From assembly GCA_903842345.1 (NCBI GenBank), contig CAIMLR010000036.1:372001-436000 (forward strand): DNA of 64,000 nucleotides. The letters run 5' to 3'. This DNA is from an uncultured Myxococcales bacterium. GTDB lineage: Bacteria > Myxococcota_A > UBA9042. Shown in pieces: positions 57,898 through 64,000 of the stretch. A model generated the notes under the pieces. The model saw nothing but the letters and a program-made list of their open reading frames with translations. It was not told where the DNA came from and did not search any database. Position 1 is the stretch's first letter, and each line of letters opens with the position of its first letter. The position numbers were made by a program, and so were the translations under genes.

Positions 57898-60174
57898 CTA
57901 CTTCCCGGAAACGACGCCCGACAGATAGCGCACCCGCACCTGCCACTTGGGTTCGCCTTTGCCGTGCGCCGCGATCTTCAGCAGCACGCCGTCGCCGCTC
58001 CCGCCAATGACCAAATCCTGCGGCTGCCCGGGTTGCACGACGAGCGTGCGGACGTCGACTTGCTGCCCCACGTCCCGCACCGTCAGCTGATACGCACCCG
58101 CGCCGGTCGCCTGCGCTTCCAGCCGAATCCGCGCGAGGCTCGGGTCGCCGCCATCCAAACGCAGCCAATCCGCGCCGTCCTGCGCCAAACCGGTCTGCCA
58201 CGTGCCCAGCGCCAGCGGATTGGCCTGTTCCGCGGTATCATTCGGCTCGATTTCGGCGAATTCGACCACGTCGCGCTGGTCATACTTGAGGCGATACGGC
58301 GCTTCCTCAGCCGGCAGCGGCACGTCCTTGGGTGCCTGACGCAACAGCACAAGGCGATCGGGGATCTGGTCGCCCGTCGGCACAAAGCCCAACGACGCCT
58401 GACGCTCGCCCGCGCGCATCGCCCGACTCGCGATGGTGCGCCCCGCCTGATCCAGCAGCAGCATTTGCGTCCCCACCGGCGGATTTTCCGGCAGCTCCAG
58501 GGAAACCCACACAAGGCGACCGTCGACCGCGCCCTCCAGCCGAAACACGTCGCGGTCCTTTGGCCCTTCCAGGCTGCCTGTGCGCAGCGCGCCGACGGGC
58601 AGGTTCTCGCCCGGCGCCACATCATTGGGCTCCTGCTCGCTGTCGGCGGCCCCCTCTGAATGGGTCACCCTGAGCTTGTACGCATCGCTCAGGCTCTCGC
58701 TCGCCGTGCCATTTGGCGCGATCGCCTCCGTCACGCACACCGCCGTCACCGGTAGCCGCGGATCGGCAAACCGCAGCAGTTCGCCCTGACCGCGGCCGCG
58801 ATGGTCCACGCTCAGACGCGCGTCCCCATCCTTGTCGTTCAGCGTCAGCAGCACGTCCATGTTCGGCAGGCCTGTGACCTGCACGCTGAACGTCTCGCCC
58901 GCCGCCAGTTTGGGCAATGCGTAGCAGTCCTGATCCGCCTGGGTCGCGGAGCGGCGCTTGCCCAGATAGCCCACCGCACTGCCGTCAGCCGCCAGCATCC
59001 CCGGATGGCGCGCGTCATCGTTGGGCTCCACTTCCTGGCCAGGCGTCGGTTCGCTGTGGGACGTCAGCACAAGCGCAGTTCCGACCGTCAGCGCCGTCAG
59101 CACTGCCACGAACACCGCCACGCGCCGCAACGTCGTCCGCCGCGCCATCGACTCCACGTGCGGCTCGGGGATCTCCGGCTCGACCTCGTGGCCCACGTCC
59201 TGCCAGCCGGACTGCTGCGCCACCTGCAGCGCATCGGCCAGCTCGGCCATCGTCTGGAAACGGTCCTCCGGCTTCTTGGCCAGGCACTTCGCGACGATCC
59301 GCTCCACCACCGGCGGAATCGCCACGCCCGCGGGCGCGACCTCCGCCATCTGCGGCGTGCGATCCATCAGGTGCGCCTTGAGGATGTCGAACGTCGCCTG
59401 ATCGCTGCCGTGGACGTAGCGCCCGGTGAGCATGCGGAACATCAGCGCGCCCACCGAGTAGATGTCGCTCCGCCCGTCCACGTCGGCCGCGCGGATTTGC
59501 TCGGGGCTCATGTAGTACGGCGTGCCGAACAGTTCAGCGCGCGAATGCACGTCGTACAGGTCTTCTGAGTTCTTGAGCTTGGCGAGGCCGAAATCGAGGA
59601 TCTTGACGAAATCCGTCGGCCCTTCGCCGGCCACGAGGAAGATGTTCTCCGGCTTCAGGTCGCGGTGCACGACGCCCGCTTCGTGCGCCTCACCCAGCGA
59701 ATCGCACATCTGCACGACGAGGTTGGCCACGCGGTCGTGCGGCAGCGGCCCGCGCGCGAGCACCACGTCCAGGGTCTCGCCTTCCAGTAGCTCCATGACG
59801 AGAAAGAACAGGTCCTGCCAGCGACCGAAATCAAAGACCCGGATCGTGTGCGCGCTGGACAGCCGCGAGATCGCGCGCGCTTCCCGCGTGAACCGGCCAA
59901 CAACCTGCTTGCGCGCCGCGAGATCCGCGTGCAGCAGCTTGATCGCCACCGTCTTCTGCATCAGCGTCTGCTCGGCGCGAAAGACCGTGCCCATGCCGCC
60001 GTGGCCGATGATCTCCTGGATCAGGTACCGGCCGTCGAGCACCGTCCCGATGTACGCCGCGCCGATCTCGACGTCGTCCGCGCTGTCGCGCGCCTCGTCC
60101 AGCGCCTCGGACGGCGGTTCAGCAGTCGGCGGTGGCGGCGCTGTCGGCAACGGTGGCGGTGAATCCTGGTTCAA
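57898..60174 (-). CDS. Ser/Thr protein kinase with external PPC-like repeats
   Basis: The best start is TTG 60174, which overlaps the TolB-like stop as TTGA; the product is 758 residues. A Pro-rich N-terminus leads to the kinase domain (about 45-310): IIGHGGMGTVFRAEQ, VAIKLLHAD, VVHRDLKPENIF, ILDFGLAKL, GTPYYMSPEQ. A membrane helix (VAVFVAVLTALTVGTALVLT) near 345-365 is followed by repeats starting EPNDDARHP, EPNDVAPGE and EPNDTAEQA. These recall bacterial pre-peptidase C-terminal (PPC) modules. The kinase looks active, with an external sensory part. Confidence 0.9.
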   Translation of the reverse strand: MNQDSPPPLPTAPPPPTAEPPSEALDEARDSADDVEIGAAYIGTVLDGRYLIQEIIGHGGMGTVFRAEQTLMQKTVAIKLLHADLAARKQVVGRFTREARAISRLSSAHTIRVFDFGRWQDLFFLVMELLEGETLDVVLARGPLPHDRVANLVVQMCDSLGEAHEAGVVHRDLKPENIFLVAGEGPTDFVKILDFGLAKLKNSEDLYDVHSRAELFGTPYYMSPEQIRAADVDGRSDIYSVGALMFRMLTGRYVHGSDQATFDILKAHLMDRTPQMAEVAPAGVAIPPVVERIVAKCLAKKPEDRFQTMAELADALQVAQQSGWQDVGHEVEPEIPEPHVESMARRTTLRRVAVFVAVLTALTVGTALVLTSHSEPTPGQEVEPNDDARHPGMLAADGSAVGYLGKRRSATQADQDCYALPKLAAGETFSVQVTGLPNMDVLLTLNDKDGDARLSVDHRGRGQGELLRFADPRLPVTAVCVTEAIAPNGTASESLSDAYKLRVTHSEGAADSEQEPNDVAPGENLPVGALRTGSLEGPKDRDVFRLEGAVDGRLVWVSLELPENPPVGTQMLLLDQAGRTIASRAMRAGERQASLGFVPTGDQIPDRLVLLRQAPKDVPLPAEEAPYRLKYDQRDVVEFAEIEPNDTAEQANPLALGTWQTGLAQDGADWLRLDGGDPSLARIRLEAQATGAGAYQLTVRDVGQQVDVRTLVVQPGQPQDLVIGGSGDGVLLKIAAHGKGEPKWQVRVRYLSGVVSGK

Positions 60175-61757
60175 TGGCGCGGATTCCAAATCTTGGGGCC
60201 TTTGCCCGGCGTGCGCTGCCAGGACGGCGTGTAGTATTGACCGCACGGCACATCCAGGGGCTCGCGCGCGGCGCCATCGGCCGCGGTCACCCAGAGGCGC
60301 GAGCACTTTCCGTCCTCATTGGACGCATACACCAGCCGCTTGCCGTCCGGGGACCAGCTCGGCTCCAGCGAACGTCGCCCTTGGCCGGGCGTCAAACGCT
60401 GCAGCTTGCCGGCCATCGTCACGGTCATGATGTCCACGGCGTTGCCACGCAGCGCGGAAAACGCGATGCGGCCATCGGGACCCCAATCCGGGTCGGTGTT
60501 GTACGGTCCCACGAACGTGAGGCGCTTGGTGTCGTGGCCCGTCGCGTCCATCACGTAGACCTGCGGCGTGCCGGTGCGGTCGCTGACAAACGCGATGTGT
60601 TCGCCATCGGGCGAGAACGTCGGACCCAGATCGTCGTGCTCGTCGTGGGTCAGGTTGCGATCCATGTGGCCCGTGTAGTCGAGCGTGTAGATGTCCGACT
60701 GGTCGCCGTCATTGACGGTCACCACCAGATCCCCGCGGGAGTTCTGCGCGCACGAGTGAAACTGCAGATCCGGCCCCGACGCGAACGGCGGCGGAATCGG
60801 CGGCGGCTCATCGGGCGAGGTCGACTTGGTCGGCGCGCCCTTCTTGGGCTTGGCGTTCTTGACCACCGGCGTCATGTCCGAGAGCGCCATCACCTGCGCG
60901 AGGTCCAGCTTGTAGAGCGACGGCAAACCGCTGCGAAAGGACATGTACGCGAGCGCGGCGTCCTGCAGCTGGATCGGGAACATGTGGATGCCGTCCTTGC
61001 CACCGTCGCCGATCAGCACGCGCCGGTTGAAGCCGTCGGCGTCGGCCTGCCAAATCGCGCGGGTGCAGCCGGGAGCCGGCGCGCTGTAGTAAATGACCGT
61101 GTCAAACGTGCCCTCAATGCCGGTGACGGCGCCCTGGAGCGCGTTCATCAGCCGGTGCGCGGCCTGACGGACCGTCGCCTGCGGCACGATTTGGTTGGCC
61201 TGATCGCCGAGGTCGAGCATCTTGCCCGCGCGGACGTCATACAGGCTCGCACCGACGTCCAGCATGCCCGCCTGCTTGGCTGCGCGCACGTACGTGGCGA
61301 CGACGTACTGGATATTGGCGCCCGCAGGACCGCCGGGCTTGACGGCAAACGCCGGCATCGGCGCCTTGATGACCTGCGCCGCGAGACCGGGCGAATGGCG
61401 CACCGGCCGGACGAAACCGGACAGCCGCGCGTCATTCGCGAGCACGGACTCGAGTAGATCGCACGCGGACTTGAGCTCCGGCGCCGGCTTGGGACCGCCG
61501 CACGACGGCGCCACAACGTAGAGCGCGTCCATCGGCCGCGAGGACGCTTCGACGACCACGTACAGGCCACCGCTCTCATCGACCGCGGGCACGTCGACCG
61601 GATTCGTCGTTGTCTGATTGGGGATCGCCGCCTGCCCACCACGACCATCGCCACCCGGCACCGGCAACGGCTGCGCAGCCGCAACCCCGGACAAGAGCGA
61701 GGCAATCGCGACCAGCGCGGCAAAACGCGCGGCGGGACGGGTAGAAATTCGCGACAT
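60171..61757 (-). CDS. TolB-like beta-propeller protein
   Basis: The start ATG 61757 opens a signal peptide (FAALVAIASLLSGVAAAQP); the product is 528 residues. The N-terminal half has a TolB-N-like alpha/beta domain (YVVATYVRAAKQAGMLDVGASLYDVRAG). The C-terminal half shows TolB/WD40-like blades: LGPTFSPDGEHIAFVSDRTG, TDPDWGPDGRIAFSALRG, LEPSWSPDGKRLVYASNEDG. A Pro-rich linker joins them. TolB is a periplasmic part of the Tol-Pal system; here its partner is a Ser/Thr kinase whose TTG start overlaps its stop, so the two are translationally coupled. Confidence 0.82.
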   Translation of the reverse strand: MSRISTRPAARFAALVAIASLLSGVAAAQPLPVPGGDGRGGQAAIPNQTTTNPVDVPAVDESGGLYVVVEASSRPMDALYVVAPSCGGPKPAPELKSACDLLESVLANDARLSGFVRPVRHSPGLAAQVIKAPMPAFAVKPGGPAGANIQYVVATYVRAAKQAGMLDVGASLYDVRAGKMLDLGDQANQIVPQATVRQAAHRLMNALQGAVTGIEGTFDTVIYYSAPAPGCTRAIWQADADGFNRRVLIGDGGKDGIHMFPIQLQDAALAYMSFRSGLPSLYKLDLAQVMALSDMTPVVKNAKPKKGAPTKSTSPDEPPPIPPPFASGPDLQFHSCAQNSRGDLVVTVNDGDQSDIYTLDYTGHMDRNLTHDEHDDLGPTFSPDGEHIAFVSDRTGTPQVYVMDATGHDTKRLTFVGPYNTDPDWGPDGRIAFSALRGNAVDIMTVTMAGKLQRLTPGQGRRSLEPSWSPDGKRLVYASNEDGKCSRLWVTAADGAAREPLDVPCGQYYTPSWQRTPGKGPKIWNPRH

Positions 61758-61800
61758 GACCCCAACTACCGCGGCAACAAGCGCCGCGTCTCCAACGTGC

Positions 61801-61829
61801 CAGATAGCCTCTGGCGGGATCGCGGTCAA
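61801..61829 (-). promoter_or_regulatory. Promoter of the tolB-kinase pair
   Basis: On the minus strand TTGACC (61829-61824) and TATCTG (61806-61801) are 17 bases apart, with GC before the -10. It lies 44 bases before the ATG. The rest of the gap 61758-62089 holds this promoter and, on the other strand, the promoter of the structured RNA; no gene is visible. Confidence 0.6.
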
Positions 61830-62032
61830 GGAATTGCGCGATGATTGGAAACTGACGCGGATCCGGCGCGTTGCACGCCTGACACAATCGCGGTCGGCGA
61901 CTTCAGGGCCGTTCCAGGCGCTCATCCGCGCTTTCAACAGCAATCGCAGCTGGTTACGCGACACCACCCGGAGCACCGCACGACGCGCGCAAAACTATTT
62001 TCGCCACCAACATGGCAAAATGACACACATCC

Positions 62033-62051
62033 GTCACAAAGTTTGTGTGAC
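62033..62051. promoter_or_regulatory. Inverted repeat upstream of the structured-RNA promoter
   Basis: GTCACA (62033-62038) and TGTGAC (62046-62051) form a six-base inverted repeat directly before the -35 candidate at 62056. The arrangement suits a dimeric regulator. Confidence 0.45.
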
Positions 62052-62055
62052 AGAC

Positions 62056-62083
62056 TTGCAACATCCACGACACCTGTTATCTT
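62056..62083 (+). promoter_or_regulatory. Candidate promoter of the structured RNA
   Basis: TTGCAA (62056-62061), 16 bases, then TATCTT (62078-62083) with TG at 62075-62076, an extended -10. Transcription would begin near 62090, just where the T-poor hairpin-rich sequence begins. Confidence 0.55.
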
Positions 62084-62328
62084 CCTGAATGCGTGAGCGG
62101 CAGACGTTCACCAGCGGCCCGAAAGCAAGACGCCCTCTGCGCGAGGACAACGTCGAGACGGCCAGAGGCGCGCAGAACCGCGGAGGACCGAAAGGCCCGA
62201 CCAGGAACTGCGTGAGATGGAAAGGAACAGCAGCGAACCTTCAGGGTGCCAGCCGCAAGGCGAACATGAGAAGGGGATGCGCAGCGGACAGCGAGGCGGT
62301 AACGCGCTCCGCGCTGCAACGGTGAAGC

Positions 62329-62344
62329 GCGACGGCAACGTCGC
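62329..62344 (+). other. GCAA hairpin in the structured RNA
   Basis: GCGACG, GCAA, CGTCGC: six perfect pairs with a GNRA loop. Smaller GNRA stems lie at 62252-62261, 62296-62305 (GTAA), 62429-62440 and 62506-62517. Confidence 0.75.
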
Positions 62345-62773
62345 AGGTAGCTGGGCTGGACAACCATCGAGGCACTGGCAGTTGCACAAGGGCAAGAAGC
62401 TCAGGAGGGAGAAGCTGAAGACGGCAAAGCTCGCAAGAGCCAAGTACGGTCAGCGCGACGCCCATCGATTGAGACCTTGAGATGGCGACCCGGGACGGCA
62501 CAGAAGCACGCAAGTGCGGACGTGCGCACACGCTGACGCGCAAGCGATGGCGGCAAGGAACGGGCCAAACATGAGAAGGGAGCACCGGCGAAATCCGGCG
62601 CCCGGCGCAAGCCGAGGTAGCACGTGGCGGCGAAAGCCAAAACGCAATGTGCAAGGTGGACGGCGTAAAGCCCTGGAGAGCGGGAACCCCAAGAGAGGTG
62701 CGAGTCGAGCTAGCGGTGTGACAGCCGTTCCCGACCACGCGCTCATTGTGGGCTTAAACCCTTGAATCTGACT

Positions 62774-62811
62774 GCGAGGGACGCGACAGCAATGCCGCGG
62801 TAATCCCTCGC
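62774..62811 (+). other. Long two-part helix capped by GCAA
   Basis: GCGAGGGA (62774-62781) pairs with TCCCTCGC (62804-62811). Inside, CGCGACA (62782-62788) pairs with TGCCGCG (62793-62799) with one A-C mismatch around GCAA, leaving a four-base bulge (62800-62803). Together this is about 14 pairs. Confidence 0.75.
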
Positions 62812-62995
62812 GATGTGAAGGACGGTCGGTTGGACTGGTGCAGCACGGGTGCAAACCCGCGCTCAGGACCACCGAGGCGACGCAGCCGGGCGCAAGTCCG
62901 TGGGCGGAGTTCAAGAGGCCGCAAGGCCAAGCGTCTTTCAGACTTGTGCAGGCGACGCGAGGGCGACATCTCTCGCGCTCCAGCGCTGACGCGAT

Positions 62996-63055
62996 CCAGC
63001 AGCGATGCTGGCAAGCGACTGACGGCAACGTCAGGGAAACCGACAGCAATGTCGG
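62996..63055 (+). other. Three consecutive six-pair GNRA hairpins
   Basis: CCAGCA/TGCTGG with GCGA (62996-63011), CTGACG/CGTCAG with GCAA (63019-63034) and CCGACA/TGTCGG with GCAA (63040-63055). Each is 16 bases long with different stem sequences, so they are not simple copies; they are separated by only 7 and 5 bases. Confidence 0.8.
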
Positions 63056-63104
63056 CGACAACAGCGCGAAACCTGCGGCAGCGTGCGACGCTGCTTCGGT
63101 GTCA

Positions 63105-63118
63105 GTACCTTCGGGTAC
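63105..63118 (+). other. UUCG hairpin in the structured RNA
   Basis: GTACC, TTCG, GGTAC, a five-pair stem closed by C-G around a UUCG loop. A six-pair stem with a five-base loop precedes it (63078-63094) and a weaker UUCG stem follows (63125-63134). Confidence 0.75.
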
Positions 63119-63513
63119 AACTGGGCTTTCGGGCACAGGACGCCAACGTGCATACGGGCCTTGAGTCCGACAGCACGTACAAGTCAGCATCAGGTGCGAA
63201 CGGCGACGGCGGCGGCAACGCCAGGCCCAAGCTCAGGCGCACTTAGGAAAAGACAGAAGGGCACGGTAAACCGAGAGGTGTCCGGCTTACGATGAGAACA
63301 CACTCTGCAGGGGTAAACCCCATGGACGGAGCCAAGGTGGAAAAGACTTGGCAAGTGACCGAGGTAGGTGCGCAACGCTGCAAGAAAGCAGCGCGAAGCA
63401 CGCAACGTCACAGGGCGCAGGCTGAACAAGCCGCTTCCAACCGGGAGCACGCGAACCCTGGACGTTGAGAGAAGTGAGCGGACGTTCGCGAGAACGCAGC
63501 GCGACTTTGGGCA

Positions 63514-63532
63514 CGGCGATTGGGAATCGCCG
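63514..63532 (+). other. Eight-pair hairpin in the structured RNA
   Basis: CGGCGATT pairs perfectly with AATCGCCG around GGG. Just upstream, CGTTC/GAACG with loop GCGA lies at 63483-63496. Confidence 0.7.
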
Positions 63533-63634
63533 GGCAACAAGGCCTCAGTCATGCAACCGTCGGAGGGGCAAAAAACCTCAGGAAGGGACGTCATCTGACG
63601 AGCTACGCCGAGCACAAGGCGCAGACCGCCAGAA

Positions 63635-63662
63635 GCCAAGGATCGCGAAAGCGACCTTTGGC
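63635..63662 (+). other. GAAA-capped long helix in the structured RNA
   Basis: GCCAAGG (63635-63641) pairs with CCTTTGGC (63655-63662) with one bulge, enclosing TCGC, GAAA, GCGA (63643-63654). Further downstream CGAAC, GGAA, GTTCG lies at 63751-63764. Confidence 0.7.
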
Positions 63663-64000
63663 AGGACGACCGACACCGGAAAAAGTTCAGAAATGCGCCG
63701 AAGATGACCACGGGCGACTGTGGCGACTGCGGAGAGCATCTGGACCTGTTCGAACGGAAGTTCGGGCAGCCGCGCGGCGCAAGCCAAACAGCGGACGAAG
63801 CGCAAGCTGAGGCAACACGGTCAAGTGGCGCGAAAGACCACGAGCGATTGGCAGATTGAGGAGTCAACCTTTCTCTGCGCCGGTATGAAACGGAAAACCT
63901 CAGGGACCAGGACGTCGCGTCCAAAGGTCGAAGAGGGAGAGGCAACCCATGAGCCTCTACGTTTGATGCCGTGATCGCTGAAGGCACAAGCAACCACAAC

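Larger units (their letters stand above)
62090..64000 (+). ncRNA. Very large structured non-coding RNA, incomplete at the window edge
   Basis: About 1.9 kb without a credible gene: plus-strand frames are short and the minus-strand frames (up to about 270 codons) lack family motifs, have abundant Cys/Ser/Arg and no ribosome sites. The plus strand is T-poor and purine-rich, unlike the flanking genes. More than 20 local hairpins are visible, nearly all with GNRA loops in the plus sense (mostly GCAA, some GAAA, GCGA, GTAA, GGAA) and one clear UUCG hairpin. Many GNRA stems have 4-6 perfect pairs. Because the complement of GCAA is not GNRA, the direction is plus. I cannot assign it to OLE, GOLLD, ROOL, HEARO, group II introns or rRNA. 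It runs past 64000. Confidence 0.8.

Noticed and set aside
62794-62804. Match to the 16S rRNA 530-loop core GCCGCGGTAAT
   Set aside because: Only eleven bases match; the surrounding helix is different and no other 16S or 23S signature is found in the region.
62090-64000. Long minus-strand reading frames (62450-63190, 63190-63999) as genes
   Set aside because: They are open because the opposite strand is T-poor, so stop codons are rare on the minus strand. They lack ribosome sites and family motifs and are rich in Cys, Arg and Ser; the plus-strand hairpins explain the sequence better.
62090-64000. Group II intron or RNase P RNA
   Set aside because: No domain V with the catalytic triad and bulge, no intron-encoded protein and no GUGYG boundary with matching exons; RNase P universal motifs are absent and the length is too great.

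Overview
The window is high-GC bacterial DNA, and its gene content suggests a Myxococcota/deltaproteobacteria-like organism. Signs of this are two large Ser/Thr protein kinases, five PEGA-domain proteins, Cys-rich lipoproteins with Asp/Ala-rich linkers, a TgpA/DUF58 pair, a type II secretion operon and an envelope elongation cluster. The placement is inferred from gene content only; no rRNA gene or phylogenetic marker comparison was possible. Rho-independent terminators with U-tracts are essentially absent.

Layout: 1-6273 (+) is the end of a type II secretion operon (gspJ 3' part, gspK, gspL, gspM, gspN), followed by a small membrane-anchored protein. 6972-14505 (-) is a run of overlapping genes read from right to left: penicillin-binding protein 2, a TauE-like permease, RodA, a TMTC-like membrane protein with TPRs, and an HD phosphohydrolase. 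14673-19052 (+) holds three exported proteins, one a glucan-water-dikinase-like lipoprotein, which separate mrdA/rodA from mreC/mreD (19059-21114, -). 21253-26410 holds a ThiD-like kinase (+), a ferredoxin, a PEGA protein and two lipoproteins (-). 26615-31834 (+) is a PEGA-containing Ser/Thr kinase, a TPR/PEGA protein, a Cys-rich protein and a degenerate amidohydrolase lipoprotein. 31850-32494 (-) is a lone tandem-BMC shell protein. 32612-36997 (+) is DUF58, TgpA transglutaminase and a PEGA protein. 37001-39810 (-) is a CorC-like protein, a small lipoprotein and a lytic transglycosylase. 39838-43263 (+) is a fused WlbA-WlbB sugar enzyme, its aminotransferase and a ClpP-family protease. 43276-45944 (-) is a small protein, a TrmN6-like methylase and a PEGA protein. 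46250-46978 (+) is a lamin-tail-like protein. 46979-49591 (-) is rplM, rpsI, tRNA-Met with tandem copies of the tRNA 3' end, and metK. 49765-61757 is a mixed set: a Cys-rich lipoprotein, TatD, TcdA, a barrel-like protein, Bcp, a phosphoesterase, a PhnD-like binding protein, and a TolB-like/Ser-Thr-kinase pair coupled by a TTGA stop/start overlap.

The most striking part is the right end. From about 62090 to the window edge (at least 1.9 kb) no convincing protein gene is present, the + strand is T-poor, and it contains more than 20 short perfect or near-perfect hairpins capped by GNRA tetraloops (mostly GCAA) plus a UUCG hairpin. Both loop types are on the + strand, and an extended -10 promoter candidate lies just upstream. 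I read this as one very large structured non-coding RNA (or a tandem set) that runs beyond the window and that I cannot assign to a known family. Other notable items are a penicillin-binding protein 2 with three tandem zinc-ribbon-like repeats, an orphan microcompartment shell protein, and a secreted glucan-water-dikinase-like protein.
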